A DNA stretch of 64,000 nucleotides from Terrabacter sp. Root181 (GTDB lineage: Bacteria; Actinomycetota; Actinomycetes; Actinomycetales; Dermatophilaceae). Within the stretch, counting starts at the first letter, position 1. The number at the start of each line of letters is the position of its first letter. Of this stretch, positions 1-8,766 are shown piece by piece. The position numbers and the translations under genes were made by a program. The DNA lies in the NCBI RefSeq assembly GCF_001428505.1, contig NZ_LMHU01000005.1:186001-250000 (forward strand). Direction: 5' to 3'. The notes beneath the pieces were generated by a model. That model had not been told where the DNA came from and searched no databases. It saw only the letters and a list, made by a program, of their open reading frames with translations.

Positions 1-609
1 GACGGACTCGACGCGATCGTCGGAGACCACCAGGTCGTTGAAGGCGCGCAGCGCGACGGTGTTCGCGTCGTCGGTCTCGGGATCGGCGATCCGGCCGCTC
101 CACAGGACGTTGTCCGCGAGCAACAGGCCCCCCGGACGAACCCGCGGCACCAGCTCGGCCCAGTAGGCGGCATACGCCGGCTTGTCCGCATCGATGAAGA
201 CCAGGTCGATGTCCGCCGCCGTCGGCAGTGCCCGCAGCGTGTCCAGCGCCGGCGCTATACGCAGCTCGATCCGGTCAGCCAGGCCGGCGGAGGCCCACGC
301 CCGTCGGCCGATCTCGGTCCACTCTGCGCTGACGTCGCAACACAGCAGTGAGCCTCCCTCGGCCAGCCCCCGGGCGATGCACATGCTCGAGTAGCCCGTG
401 AACGTCCCCACCTCGACGGCCCGGCGCGCGCCGATCAGTCGGGCGAGCAGGGTGAGCAGCTGTCCCTGGTCGTCGCCGATCTGCATCCCGGCCGCGTCCC
501 CGAGCCCGGCCGTCTCCGCCTGGAGCCCCCGGACCACGGGATCGGGGCGCCAGGTGCCGTGAGCGACGGCGTAGGAGCGGATCGCGTCCGTCACCGGGAA
601 GCTGCGCAT
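1..609 (-). CDS. Class I SAM-dependent O-methyltransferase (C-terminus cut off by window edge)
   Basis: The frame opens at the ATG at 609 (MRSFPVTDAIRSY) and stays open for 203 codons to base 1, so the last residues are missing. A GTG six codons in is an alternative start. Motif I is VEVGTFTGYSS at about residues 65-75. The metal-binding stretch VFIDADKPAY and LLADNVLWSG are typical of the cation-dependent catechol/caffeoyl-CoA-type O-methyltransferases (Methyltransf_24/OMT-3 family). The family transfers a methyl group from SAM to a hydroxyl of a small aromatic compound; the substrate cannot be read from sequence. It is divergent from the zincin gene at 684. Confidence 0.85.
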   Translation of the reverse strand, partial: MRSFPVTDAIRSYAVAHGTWRPDPVVRGLQAETAGLGDAAGMQIGDDQGQLLTLLARLIGARRAVEVGTFTGYSSMCIARGLAEGGSLLCCDVSAEWTEIGRRAWASAGLADRIELRIAPALDTLRALPTAADIDLVFIDADKPAYAAYWAELVPRVRPGGLLLADNVLWSGRIADPETDDANTVALRAFNDLVVSDDRVESV

Positions 610-683
610 CCTCGAACGCTACGCCCAAGGTCAGGGCCGCGCCCGGGTGATGGTCCCAGGCCGTTCGGCGACACACTGGCTGC

Positions 684-1025
684 ATGGTCGAGGTCGATCC
701 CGAGCGCTTCGAGGTGATGGTGGGCGAAGCGCTCGACGGCATACCCGGAGAGCTGGGTGAGCTCATGAGCAACGTGGCCGTCACCGTGCAGCACGACAGC
801 GGGCCGCCAGGTCTTCTGGGGCTGTACCAGGGGGTGCCGTTGACGCGTCGGTCGGCGTTCTACGCCGGCGTCCTGCCTGACCGGATCACGATCTTCCGGC
901 GTGCCATCTGTGCCGTGTGCACCAGCGACTCCGAGGTGGTCGACCAGGTTCGGCGGACGGTCATCCACGAGGTGGGCCATCACTTCGGGATCGGGGACGC
1001 CCGGCTGCGCGAGCTCGGGTACTGA
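684..1025 (+). CDS. Zincin-like metallopeptidase family protein
   Basis: This 113-residue protein has an HEVGH zinc-binding motif at residues 95-99 close to the C-terminus, followed by HFGIGDARLRELGY. That layout and length match the small actinobacterial Zincin_1 (DUF1025) family. The family has the HExxH metal site but no well-established substrate. There is no signal peptide, so it is probably cytoplasmic. The ATG start lies 12 nt after a short AG-rich stretch. It is separate from the secreted M1 peptidase downstream, which has its own start region. Confidence 0.85.
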   Translation: MVEVDPERFEVMVGEALDGIPGELGELMSNVAVTVQHDSGPPGLLGLYQGVPLTRRSAFYAGVLPDRITIFRRAICAVCTSDSEVVDQVRRTVIHEVGHHFGIGDARLRELGY

Positions 1026-1115
1026 GTCGGCAGGGATTCCCGGAAAGCAGCCATCGAGGCCCGGTCGCCGTCCTAACCTCGAATGGTCCACGATGACACC
1101 CAGGGGGTGGCGAGG

Positions 1116-2498
1116 ATGTTCGGACGAAGGAAGCATGCGCTGGTCGCCGCGTCGGCGCTGGTCCTGGTCACCGCCGGCCCGGCGGGGGCGGTCGCCTTCT
1201 CGCCGGGAGCCCCCGGAGCCGGGGACCCGTACTTCCCCCAAGCCGGAAACGGCGGGTACGACGTCTCCAACTACTCGCTGAGCCTCGGCTACGAACCCAG
1301 CTCGAGGCAGCTCACCGGTACGGCTGTCATCACGGCGACCGCGACACAGAACCTCTCCCGGTTCGACCTCGACCTGCGGGGCTTCACGATCTCCGGACTG
1401 CAGGTGAACGGCGCTGCCGCAGCCTTCGAGCGAGTGGGCGACCAGGAGCTCGTGGTCACCCCCAGCGACGGCCTTCGCGCCGGTCGGTCGTTCACGGTGT
1501 CGGTCACCTACGCCGGCACACCTCAAGCGGTGACCGACCCCGACGGGTCGATCGAGGGGTGGGTCCCGACGGATGACGGCGCCTTCGTCGTCGGAGAGCC
1601 GCAAGGCTCGCCGAGCTGGTACCCCGTGAACGACAACCCGCAGGACAAGGCGACCTTCGACTTCGGGGTCACCGTCCCCGAGGGCCTCACCGTGATGGCG
1701 AACGGCGTGCTCGTGTCGAGCCGGTCCACCGGGGGACGCACGACCTGGGTCTGGCGTGAGAGCGACCCGATGGCTCCCTACCTCGCCACGGCGACCCTCG
1801 GTCGGTTCGACCTCACGGTCTCGCAGGTCGGAAGCATCCCTTCCTACGTTGCCATCGACCCGACCCTCCCCTCGGGGAACGTCTTCCGGAAGCTCCCGCA
1901 GATCGTCCAGTTCTACGAGTCGATCTACGGGCCCTATCCGTTCAATGCCGTCGGCTCGGTCGCGGACAACGCTCCGGAGGTGGGCTACTCGCTCGAGACC
2001 CAGACCAAACCGGTCTACGACCGGATGCCGGACGAGGCGACGGTGGCCCACGAGCTCTCGCACATGTGGCTCGGAGACTCGGTCACCCTCAGCCGGTGGC
2101 CGGACATCTGGCTCCATGAGGGTTTCGCGACGTGGTCGGAGTGGATCTGGAGCGAGCACAACGGCCAGAAGAGTGCCCAGGCCTACTTCGACACCCTCTA
2201 CAACACGCCCGCCTCGAAGACCTCGTTCTGGACACCGACGCCCGGCAACCCCGGAGACGCGGCCCACCTCTTCGACGGGACGATCTACAACCGTGGCGCG
2301 ATGACGGTGCAGGCGTTGCGGCAGAAGGTCGGTGACGACGCCTTCTTCCAGATCATGCGCACGTGGGTGAGGGACAACCGCTACGGCAACGTCACGACGT
2401 CCCAGTTCATCGCACTGGCCGAGCAGACCTCGGGGATGGACCTCGGTCACTTCTTCGACGTGTGGCTCTACCAGCCCCAGAAGCCCACGTCCTGGTGA
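1116..2498 (+). CDS. Secreted M1-family metallopeptidase
   Basis: The chosen start is the ATG at 1116, preceded by a GGCGAGG ribosome site and followed at once by a signal peptide (MFGRRKHALVAASALVLV, then an AGA-type cleavage site). An in-frame ATG at 1083 would put 11 polar residues before it. HELSH followed 18 residues later by E (WLHEGFAT) forms the HExxH-x18-E zinc site, at about residues 312-335 of the mature numbering. The usual GAMEN exopeptidase motif is replaced by GYSLETQT, as in many actinobacterial M1 proteins. At 460 residues it ends soon after the catalytic domain and lacks the C-terminal helical domain of aminopeptidase N. Probably an extracellular or cell-wall aminopeptidase. 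Confidence 0.88.
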   Translation: MFGRRKHALVAASALVLVTAGPAGAVAFSPGAPGAGDPYFPQAGNGGYDVSNYSLSLGYEPSSRQLTGTAVITATATQNLSRFDLDLRGFTISGLQVNGAAAAFERVGDQELVVTPSDGLRAGRSFTVSVTYAGTPQAVTDPDGSIEGWVPTDDGAFVVGEPQGSPSWYPVNDNPQDKATFDFGVTVPEGLTVMANGVLVSSRSTGGRTTWVWRESDPMAPYLATATLGRFDLTVSQVGSIPSYVAIDPTLPSGNVFRKLPQIVQFYESIYGPYPFNAVGSVADNAPEVGYSLETQTKPVYDRMPDEATVAHELSHMWLGDSVTLSRWPDIWLHEGFATWSEWIWSEHNGQKSAQAYFDTLYNTPASKTSFWTPTPGNPGDAAHLFDGTIYNRGAMTVQALRQKVGDDAFFQIMRTWVRDNRYGNVTTSQFIALAEQTSGMDLGHFFDVWLYQPQKPTSW

Positions 2499-2534
2499 GC
2501 CGTCCGTCCTCTCCGACCCCGGGGGCCGATGCCC

Positions 2535-3050
2535 TCACGACCCAGCCGGCCCGGTGGTGTCGCGCGGCTCGAGGACGACGACGGCCGTCTCGTGAGGGCG
2601 CCTGGCGGCGAACGCGTCGAGGTTTGTGTCGATCTCGGCCCAGCGGGCCCACAGCCGCTCGCGCTCCTCGCCCTGCGCGCGGCGTGCGCGGACCGGTCGC
2701 GCTCCGTCGCGGGTCCGGACGACGGCGTCCGGATGCGCCTGCAGGTTGAGCCACCACGCGGGCTCGGCCGGACCCCATCCGTTCATCGCCATCGTCACCA
2801 GGCTGTGCCCGTCGTCGACGTAGCCGAGGACGACCCGTCGCGGCTTCCCACTGCGTCGGCCGGTCGTCGTGAGCCACAGCGTCCCCCACCCGCCCGGTTT
2901 GGGTCTCCACAGACCGAACCGGCCGCCGGTCACGCGCAACACCGCGCGATGACCGTGCCAGAAGGCCACGATGAACCAGCGCGGCTGGAGCCGCGCGGGC
3001 CGACGACGCGTCATCGCCGCCTGAGCTTCACGTTCGCTGGACATGGTCAC
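2535..3050 (-). CDS. Deazaflavin (F420)-dependent nitroreductase-family protein
   Basis: This 171-residue protein carries the signature of the DDN/FDOR split-barrel family: GxWGTLWLTTTGRRSGKPRRVVLGYVDDG in the first half, then WWLNLQAHPDAVV. Such proteins bind coenzyme F420 and reduce quinones, nitro compounds or other small molecules; the physiological substrate here is unknown. There is no signal peptide. It stands alone between the M1 peptidase (convergent) and the P-loop kinase (same strand, 75 nt upstream). The first 14 residues are poorly conserved-looking, and the internal ATG at residue 13 is an alternative start. Confidence 0.85.
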   Translation of the reverse strand: MTMSSEREAQAAMTRRRPARLQPRWFIVAFWHGHRAVLRVTGGRFGLWRPKPGGWGTLWLTTTGRRSGKPRRVVLGYVDDGHSLVTMAMNGWGPAEPAWWLNLQAHPDAVVRTRDGARPVRARRAQGEERERLWARWAEIDTNLDAFAARRPHETAVVVLEPRDTTGPAGS

Positions 3051-3125
3051 AGCGTGACCGCGCGGCCCCGGTCCGCGCCAGGGCCAGAAGTCCGCACTTC
3101 GGACCCTTTCTCGGTGGCCTGGTTG

Positions 3126-3833
3126 TCACCGGCTGTCGGTCATCGGGTCCTCGTCGGGCCTCATCGCCACGGTCGTGCGCCCCGGTGCCCAGTCGGCCTC
3201 ACGTGAGCTCACGACGAGGTCGGCTCGCTCCCACGGTCGATCGCCGGCCAGGAAGGGTTCCTCGGCCGACATCCACTCGTCCCAGAAGCGCTCCGCCTCC
3301 TCGGGCGTCCGACCGAGCTCGACGTCGCGGCGCAGGCCGCGCTCACGCGCCTCGACGCGGTCCGACTGCACCCAGACGACCGCGTTCGCGTGGGTGGCCA
3401 GCGACGCGCGTCCCGCGCCGACCCCCTCGAGGACGAGCACGCGTACGTCCGCGGGCACCCTCACCGAGCCGTGGCGGTCGCGGGCGACCCAGCCCGGCGG
3501 GCGGTAGTCGACGTCCTCACCGCGTCGCCACGGCTCGATGACGTGCGGGACGGCGAGGTCGTCCCATGCGATCGCGTCGTGGTGCCACGCGAGGTCGTCG
3601 CTGTGCACGGTCACCCCACCGAGCAACGCGGCCGCGCGCTCGGCGAAGGTGGACTTGCCACTGCCGGAACGCCCGTCGACGAGCAGGACGCCCCGCCCTT
3701 CCGGGAGCAGGCGCGTCAGCAGCGCGGCGAGAGCGTCGTCACCGACGGGACGCCACGGCCCCGACTCGGTCTCCTCGGGGTGCAGCAGCATGCGGTCGAG
3801 TATGCCGTCGCGCCACCGTCCCGACCCGCGCAC
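3126..3833 (-). CDS. P-loop (uridine kinase-like) ATP-binding protein
   Basis: The Walker A loop GRSGSGKST lies at about residues 54-62, and YRPPGWVARDR plus LVLEGVGAG resemble the nucleoside/uridine-kinase fold. The family transfers phosphate from ATP to a small molecule; the substrate is not identifiable. The start is uncertain. The GTG at 3833 has GGGAG just upstream but spaced only 2 nt, and the in-frame ATG at 3791 (MLLHPEETESG) gives a 221-residue protein with the same P-loop. It is divergent from ridA, leaving only about 20 nt of shared promoter if the upstream start is right. Confidence 0.78.
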   Translation of the reverse strand: MRGSGRWRDGILDRMLLHPEETESGPWRPVGDDALAALLTRLLPEGRGVLLVDGRSGSGKSTFAERAAALLGGVTVHSDDLAWHHDAIAWDDLAVPHVIEPWRRGEDVDYRPPGWVARDRHGSVRVPADVRVLVLEGVGAGRASLATHANAVVWVQSDRVEARERGLRRDVELGRTPEEAERFWDEWMSAEEPFLAGDRPWERADLVVSSREADWAPGRTTVAMRPDEDPMTDSR

Positions 3834-3854
3834 ACTCCCGCTACCGTCCTGAGC

Positions 3855-4268
3855 ATGAGCCGATCAGACAGCGCCGTCCACCTCGTCCGCACCGGCGCGC
3901 TCACCGACACCGCGCCGTACGCGTATGCCGCGGCGACCGACGCGGGCGCGCGGCTCGTCTTCGCAGCCGGGGCCTGCCCGCTCGACGACACCGGTGCGAC
4001 TGTCGCTCCCGGTGACATCGCGGCGCAGGCCAGGCAGTGCGTCGCCAACCTCCTGACCGCCCTCGACGCTGCTGGCGCGAGGATCGAGGACGTCGCCTAC
4101 ACGCGGGTCCTCGTGGCCACGACGGTCCGCGAGGACCTCGTCACGGCGTGGACGGTCGTCCACGACGCCTTCGGCGAGCACGAGGTGCCGAGCACCCTGC
4201 ACGGGGTCACCGTCCTCGGCTACCCCGACCAGCTCGTCGAGATCGAGGCCGTCGCCGCCCTCAGGTGA
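3855..4268 (+). CDS. RidA/YjgF family protein
   Basis: The 137-residue protein begins MSRSDSAVHLVRTG and has the YjgF/YER057c/UK114 pattern (RLVFAAGACPLDDTG, QARQCVANLLTALDAAGARIEDVAYTRVLVA, ending LVEIEAVAALR). RidA members hydrolyse reactive enamine/imine intermediates from PLP enzymes, or belong to subgroups with other roles. The final EAVA lacks the Cys/Arg features needed to assign a subgroup confidently. The gene converges on the VWA gene, and the two 3' ends overlap by 8 nt. Confidence 0.88.
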   Translation: MSRSDSAVHLVRTGALTDTAPYAYAAATDAGARLVFAAGACPLDDTGATVAPGDIAAQARQCVANLLTALDAAGARIEDVAYTRVLVATTVREDLVTAWTVVHDAFGEHEVPSTLHGVTVLGYPDQLVEIEAVAALR

Positions 4269-5451
4269 CCGGTCCGGGCATCTCGGGCTCGTGGGTGGTG
4301 ACGATGTCGTTGGCGGCGGCCCAGGCGGTGATGTCGCGCTTCTCGATGGCGGTCGCCATGAGGTCGGGGAAGCGGTCGGGCGTGCACGCGAACGCCGGGA
4401 CCCCGACGGCCGCGAGGGCCGCGGCATGGCCCGCGTCGAAGCTGGGCCGACCCGAGTCGCTGAGTGCGAGGAGCGCGACCATGGTCGCGCCCGACGCGAC
4501 GATCGCGGACGCCCGTCGCACCATCTCCTCGGCGATGCCGCCCTCGTAGAGGTCGCTGATGAGCACGAGGATCGTCTCGCCCGGCTGCTCGATGAGCCCC
4601 TCGCAGTAGGCGAGCGCCTGGTTGATGTCGGTGCCACCCCCGAGCTGCACGCCGAAGAGCACGTCGACGGGGTCGTCGAGCTCGTCGGTGAGGTCGACGA
4701 CGGCGGTGTCGAAGACGACGAGGCGCGTCTCGACCGACCGCAGCGAGGCGAGCACCGCGCCGAAGACGCTGGAGTAGACGACGGACTCGGCCATCGAGCC
4801 GGACTGGTCGATGCAGAGGATGATCCGCCGCTCGACGCGGTGCGCCCGCCGGGCGTGCCCGACGAGGCGCTCCGGCACGACCGTGCCGTGCTCGGGCTGG
4901 TAGTGCTTGAGGTTGGCCGCGATGGTGCGGTTCCAGTCGATGTCGGACGCCTTGGGCCGGCGGGTGCGGGACGCCCGGTTGAGGGCGCCGGTGACGGCCT
5001 GGACCGTCTCGGAGCGCAGCCGCTCCTCGAGCTCGTCGGTGACGACGCGGACGACGGCCCGCGCCGTGGCCCGTGACCGCTCGGGGATGACGCGGCCCAG
5101 CCCGACGAGCGTCGTGACGAGGTTGATGTCGGGCTGCACGGCCTCCATGAGCTCGGGCTCGAGCAGCAGCTGGGTCAGGCCGAGGCGGTCCATCGCGTCG
5201 TGCTGCATGACCTGCACGACCGACGACGGGAAGTAGCCACGGATGTCGCCGAGCCAGCGCGCGACGCGCGGCGCCGACGCCCCCAGGCCGCTGCGGCGCT
5301 CGCCGTCGTAGAGCTCGCGCAGGGCCTCGTCGCGCTTGAGGTCGTCGGCGTCGAGGCTCGCGCCCTCGCCGATGCCGTCGGACTGCTCGCCCCCGAGGAC
5401 GAGCCGCCAGCGGGTGAGCCGGTCGCGGGTGAGCCGGTCGCGGTCGGTCAC
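4261..5451 (-). CDS. VWA-domain protein of the MoxR/SWIM cluster (YehP-like)
   Basis: The start is the GTG at 5451, whose GTGA overlaps the stop of the DUF5682 gene, giving 396 residues. The C-terminal half is a von Willebrand factor A domain with the MIDAS motif DQSGS at 215-219, T274/D275 in GGGTDINQAL and a further ISDLYEGG. The N-terminal 200 residues are helical and lack a known catalytic motif. MoxR ATPases with VWA partners act as metal-insertion or chaperone-like machines in characterised cases. Here the partner set (SWIM, DUF5691, DUF5682) resembles E. coli yehLMPQ. It is the last gene of a five-gene coupled operon, and no signal peptide is seen. Confidence 0.85.
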   Translation of the reverse strand: MTDRDRLTRDRLTRWRLVLGGEQSDGIGEGASLDADDLKRDEALRELYDGERRSGLGASAPRVARWLGDIRGYFPSSVVQVMQHDAMDRLGLTQLLLEPELMEAVQPDINLVTTLVGLGRVIPERSRATARAVVRVVTDELEERLRSETVQAVTGALNRASRTRRPKASDIDWNRTIAANLKHYQPEHGTVVPERLVGHARRAHRVERRIILCIDQSGSMAESVVYSSVFGAVLASLRSVETRLVVFDTAVVDLTDELDDPVDVLFGVQLGGGTDINQALAYCEGLIEQPGETILVLISDLYEGGIAEEMVRRASAIVASGATMVALLALSDSGRPSFDAGHAAALAAVGVPAFACTPDRFPDLMATAIEKRDITAWAAANDIVTTHEPEMPGPVT

Positions 5452-7664
5452 GACGCCACCTCCATGCCAAGCAGGCGGGCGACGGCGGCGATCGCCGGTG
5501 CCGCCCGGTCGAGGTCGAGCGAGTCGGTCGACGACGTGGTCGTACGCGTGCCGCTCGCGAGATCCCGAAGGTGCGTCCCGATGAGGCGGCGTTCCGCGGG
5601 CTGGTAGCGCGAGAAGGTGCGGCGCACGAGGGGCAGGAGGTCCTCGAAGGCCTCCTCGGACGCGTCGACGAGCCACTCGTCGATGATCGAGAGGAGGTCG
5701 TCACCGTGGACGAGGAGCAGCGCCTCTCCGGTGAGGAAGCCGTCGAGCCAGGCAGCCGCTGCGGGCGCGGGGGTGCCGGGTGAGAGCCGGCGGCTCAGGC
5801 GCGCCGCTGCCTCGTCGTGGGCGAGGTGACCGCCGTCGAGCAGCAGCCGGTTGACGCGTCCGGCGACGGCGCCGTGGATGGTCTCGTCGCGGCCGACGGC
5901 CACGAGCGCCTCGGTCCACGGGTCGCGCAGGTCGTCGCGGTCGACGAGGGCCACGCCGCGGTGCGCTGCCTCGACGGCCGTGCGCATCGCGGCCGCGCTG
6001 TCGTCGTCGAGGCTGGAGCACGCGGCGCGGAGCCCGACGGACGTGCGCACGACGACGGTCTGGAGCACGTGGGCCACGTCGGCGACGTCGACCCCGCGCA
6101 CGTCGCCGTAGCGGCACGTGCGGGCGAGCGGCTCGATCGTGCGGAGCAGGGCCTCGGTGTCGTGCTGCCGGGCCGTGCGCTCGGCCAGGGCGGCGACGAC
6201 GGCGCGCAGTCCCTCGGGCAGGTCGGCGAGCAGGCACTCCTCGATGAGGCGGCCGAGCACGCCGAGGTCGGCCGCCTCGCGCGCCTCCTCGGCGATGCGG
6301 GACTCGGCGGCACTGCGCACCGTGGTGCCGTGGAGGCTCGCCTCGATGACGGCCACGGCCAGCTCGGGTGTCCACTCGAGCTGCCAGGCCTCCTTGAAGG
6401 TGCCCGTCGTGCGGCCGGCGTCGACCTGGGTGCCCCAGGGGACGTCGAGGACCGCGAGGCGGTGCAGCAGCACGGACCGGGCGAGCTGGGACTCCCGGCG
6501 CAGGTCGAGCTGCACGACCGTCGAGGTGGCGGACGCCTTGAGCCGCAAGGTCTTCTGCTGCTTGGCGAGGTCGCCGGCGAGCGGCACCATCGGGGTCGAC
6601 TCCGGCACCCGGCCCAGCAGCTCACCGATGACCAGGGTGCGGTCGACGAGCCGGAGCGGCAGGTCGGAGCCGTCGGTGAGCACGGCGCGCGCGGCGTCCG
6701 TGAGCTCGGCGAGACCGACCGAGGGCCGGCCCCGCACGGCGGCCAGCGCACCCGCGAGACGGGTCGCCTCGACGACCGACGCCGTCGACGCGTCGAGGTT
6801 CTCGCCGCGCAGCGCTCGCGCGACGCGGACGAACCACGACGGCACGACCTCGTCGTCGGGGGTCACGAAGAGGTGGTGGTACCAGCCCGGCGAGCGGACC
6901 CCGGCGCCGTAGCCACTGGCGTACGACAGCCGCTCGGAGCTCCAGGGCGCCCACGTCGCGGCGACCTTGACCTTGGGCAGCTTGCTCAGCAGGGCGTTGT
7001 CGCGGCTGACCGGCGGGAAGGAGGACGGGTCCAGGGCGGGTGCGTGGTAGGCGCCGCACACGACGGCGACGCGCTCGCGGCCACCTCGCATCTCTGCGCG
7101 GATCACCTTGCGCATGAACGCCTCCCGTCGGGCGTCGTCGTCGACCTCGAGGTCACCCCGGACGCCCTCCATCGCCTCGCGCAGGTGGGCGAAGTGGGCG
7201 AGCGAGGACGTGCGGCGGTGCTCGACGGCGTCCTCCCACCAACGCTCGGGGTCATCGTAGCCCGCGGCCGACGCCAGGGCCGAGATGGGGTCGACCCGCC
7301 GGCCCGGACGGCGGGGTGTGTCGTCCTCCGGGTCGCCGCCGGCGAGGTGGTGCGTCGCGGGCAGGTCGGCGAAACGGACGTCGACCCCGTGCTCGAGCGC
7401 CCACCGCAGCGCGACCCACTCGGGGGAGAACACGGCGAACGGGTAGAACGCCGCCCTCCGCGGCTCGTCGACGGCGTAGACGAGCCCGGCCACGGGGGGC
7501 ACGAGGTCGGGGTCGGCGGCGAGCGGGACGAGGGCGTCGAGCTCGGGAGGGCCCTCGATGACGACGACGTCGGGCAGCAGCTCGTCGAGGGCACGCGCCA
7601 CCGACCGCGCGGAGCCCGGCCCGTGGTGCCGGACGCCGAGCACCTCGACGCGGGGATCGCTCAC
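5448..7664 (-). CDS. DUF5682 family protein with TraB/Tiki-like motifs
   Basis: The chosen start is the GTG at 7664 (VSDPRVEVLGVRHHGPG), 4 nt after the MoxR stop, giving 738 residues; upstream in-frame codons lie inside MoxR. I recognise it as the large DUF5682 family found beside MoxR/VWA genes. Residues 10-13 are G-x-x-H (GVRH), 35-41 are VIEGPPE, about 181-191 hold a basic R-x3-M stretch and 204-207 are a second G-x-x-H (GAYH). This spacing resembles the TraB/PrgY/Tiki putative metalloprotease superfamily, which is inference from motifs only. The remaining 500 residues look alpha-helical. No signal peptide or membrane segment is evident. Confidence 0.78.
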   Translation of the reverse strand: MSDPRVEVLGVRHHGPGSARSVARALDELLPDVVVIEGPPELDALVPLAADPDLVPPVAGLVYAVDEPRRAAFYPFAVFSPEWVALRWALEHGVDVRFADLPATHHLAGGDPEDDTPRRPGRRVDPISALASAAGYDDPERWWEDAVEHRRTSSLAHFAHLREAMEGVRGDLEVDDDARREAFMRKVIRAEMRGGRERVAVVCGAYHAPALDPSSFPPVSRDNALLSKLPKVKVAATWAPWSSERLSYASGYGAGVRSPGWYHHLFVTPDDEVVPSWFVRVARALRGENLDASTASVVEATRLAGALAAVRGRPSVGLAELTDAARAVLTDGSDLPLRLVDRTLVIGELLGRVPESTPMVPLAGDLAKQQKTLRLKASATSTVVQLDLRRESQLARSVLLHRLAVLDVPWGTQVDAGRTTGTFKEAWQLEWTPELAVAVIEASLHGTTVRSAAESRIAEEAREAADLGVLGRLIEECLLADLPEGLRAVVAALAERTARQHDTEALLRTIEPLARTCRYGDVRGVDVADVAHVLQTVVVRTSVGLRAACSSLDDDSAAAMRTAVEAAHRGVALVDRDDLRDPWTEALVAVGRDETIHGAVAGRVNRLLLDGGHLAHDEAAARLSRRLSPGTPAPAAAAWLDGFLTGEALLLVHGDDLLSIIDEWLVDASEEAFEDLLPLVRRTFSRYQPAERRLIGTHLRDLASGTRTTTSSTDSLDLDRAAPAIAAVARLLGMEVAS

Positions 7665-7668
7665 GGGC

Positions 7669-8766
7669 TCAGCCGAGCTCGCGGCACGCGCGGTAGAGGT
7701 CGGTCCACTCGGTGCGGTCCTTGACGACGGTCTCGAGGTACTCATGCCAGACGATGCGGTCCTGGACCGGGTCCTTGACGACCGCCCCGACGAGGCCGGC
7801 CGCGACGTCGTCGGCGCGGACGACGCCGTCGCCGAAGTGGGCGGCGAGCGACAGCCCGTTGGTCATGACCGAGATGGCCTCGGCCGTCGACAGCGTCGCC
7901 GAGGGTGACTTCACGGTCGTGCGCTGGTCGGCGGTCACGCCGGAGCGCAGCTCGCGGAAGATCGTGACGACGCGCTCGATCTCGGCGAGGGACTCGAGCC
8001 CCGGGGGCAGCTCGAGGGACCGGCCGAGGGAGTCGACCCGGGTGCGCACGATCTCGACCTCCTGCGCCAGGGTGTCGGGGAGGGGCAGCACGAGGGTGTT
8101 GAAGCGGCGCTTGAGGGCCGACGACAGGTCGTTGACGCCCTTGTCGCGGCTGTTGGCCGTCGCGATGACGTTGAAGCCCTGCTGTGCCTGCACCTCGGAG
8201 TCGAGCTCGGGGATCGGCAGGTGCTTCTCCGAGAGGATCGTGATGAGGGCGTCCTGGACGTCGGCCGGGATGCGCGTCAGCTCCTCGATGCGCACGAGCG
8301 TGCCCATCTCCATGGCCCGCATGACCGGGCTCGGGACGAGCGCACCGCGGGTCGGCCCCTCGGCGAGCAGCCGCGCGTAGTTCCAGCCGTAGCGCAGCGA
8401 CTCCTCGGGCGTGCCCGCCGTGCCCTGGACGACGAGCGTCGACGACCCGCTCACCGCGGCGGCGAGGTGCTCGCTGACCCACGTCTTGGCCGTGCCCGGG
8501 ACGCCGAGGAGCAGCAGCGCCCGGTCGGTGGCGAGGGAGGCCACGGCGACCTCCATGAGCCGTCGCGACCCGAGGTACTTCGGCGTGATCTCCGTGCCGT
8601 CGTCGAGCGTGCCGCCGAGGAGGTAGGTCGTCACCGCCCACGGCGACAGCCGCCAGCGCGGCGGCCGCGGCCGGTCGTCCGACGCGGCGAGGGCAGCGAG
8701 CTCGGCGGCGTACTCGTCCTCCGCGTGTGCCCGCAGGACCGTGGTGGGAGAGGGGGATTCGCTCAT
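7669..8766 (-). CDS. MoxR-family AAA+ ATPase (YehL-like)
   Basis: This 365-residue ATPase has Walker A GVPGTAKT at 88-95, a Walker B-type region LVRIEELTR, the sensor region ATANSRDKGVNDLSSALKRRF and a C-terminal helical lid. It starts at the ATG at 8766, and the ATGA overlaps the stop of the DUF5691 gene. MoxR proteins use ATP hydrolysis to remodel or activate partners, usually together with a VWA protein. The VWA gene lies two genes downstream. Length and order match the SWIM-MoxR-VWA clusters rather than the methanol-dehydrogenase type. Confidence 0.9.
   Translation of the reverse strand: MSESPSPTTVLRAHAEDEYAAELAALAASDDRPRPPRWRLSPWAVTTYLLGGTLDDGTEITPKYLGSRRLMEVAVASLATDRALLLLGVPGTAKTWVSEHLAAAVSGSSTLVVQGTAGTPEESLRYGWNYARLLAEGPTRGALVPSPVMRAMEMGTLVRIEELTRIPADVQDALITILSEKHLPIPELDSEVQAQQGFNVIATANSRDKGVNDLSSALKRRFNTLVLPLPDTLAQEVEIVRTRVDSLGRSLELPPGLESLAEIERVVTIFRELRSGVTADQRTTVKSPSATLSTAEAISVMTNGLSLAAHFGDGVVRADDVAAGLVGAVVKDPVQDRIVWHEYLETVVKDRTEWTDLYRACRELG

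Noticed and set aside
591-2450. Long open frame on the minus strand opposite the zincin and M1 peptidase genes
   Set aside because: It is a high-G+C shadow: low-complexity Arg/Gly/Asp/Val-rich translation with no domain, while the plus-strand genes have clear motifs.
5817-7724. Long plus-strand frame inside the DUF5682 gene
   Set aside because: Antisense shadow with repetitive GVRQHD-type sequence; DUF5682 is the coupled, motif-bearing gene.
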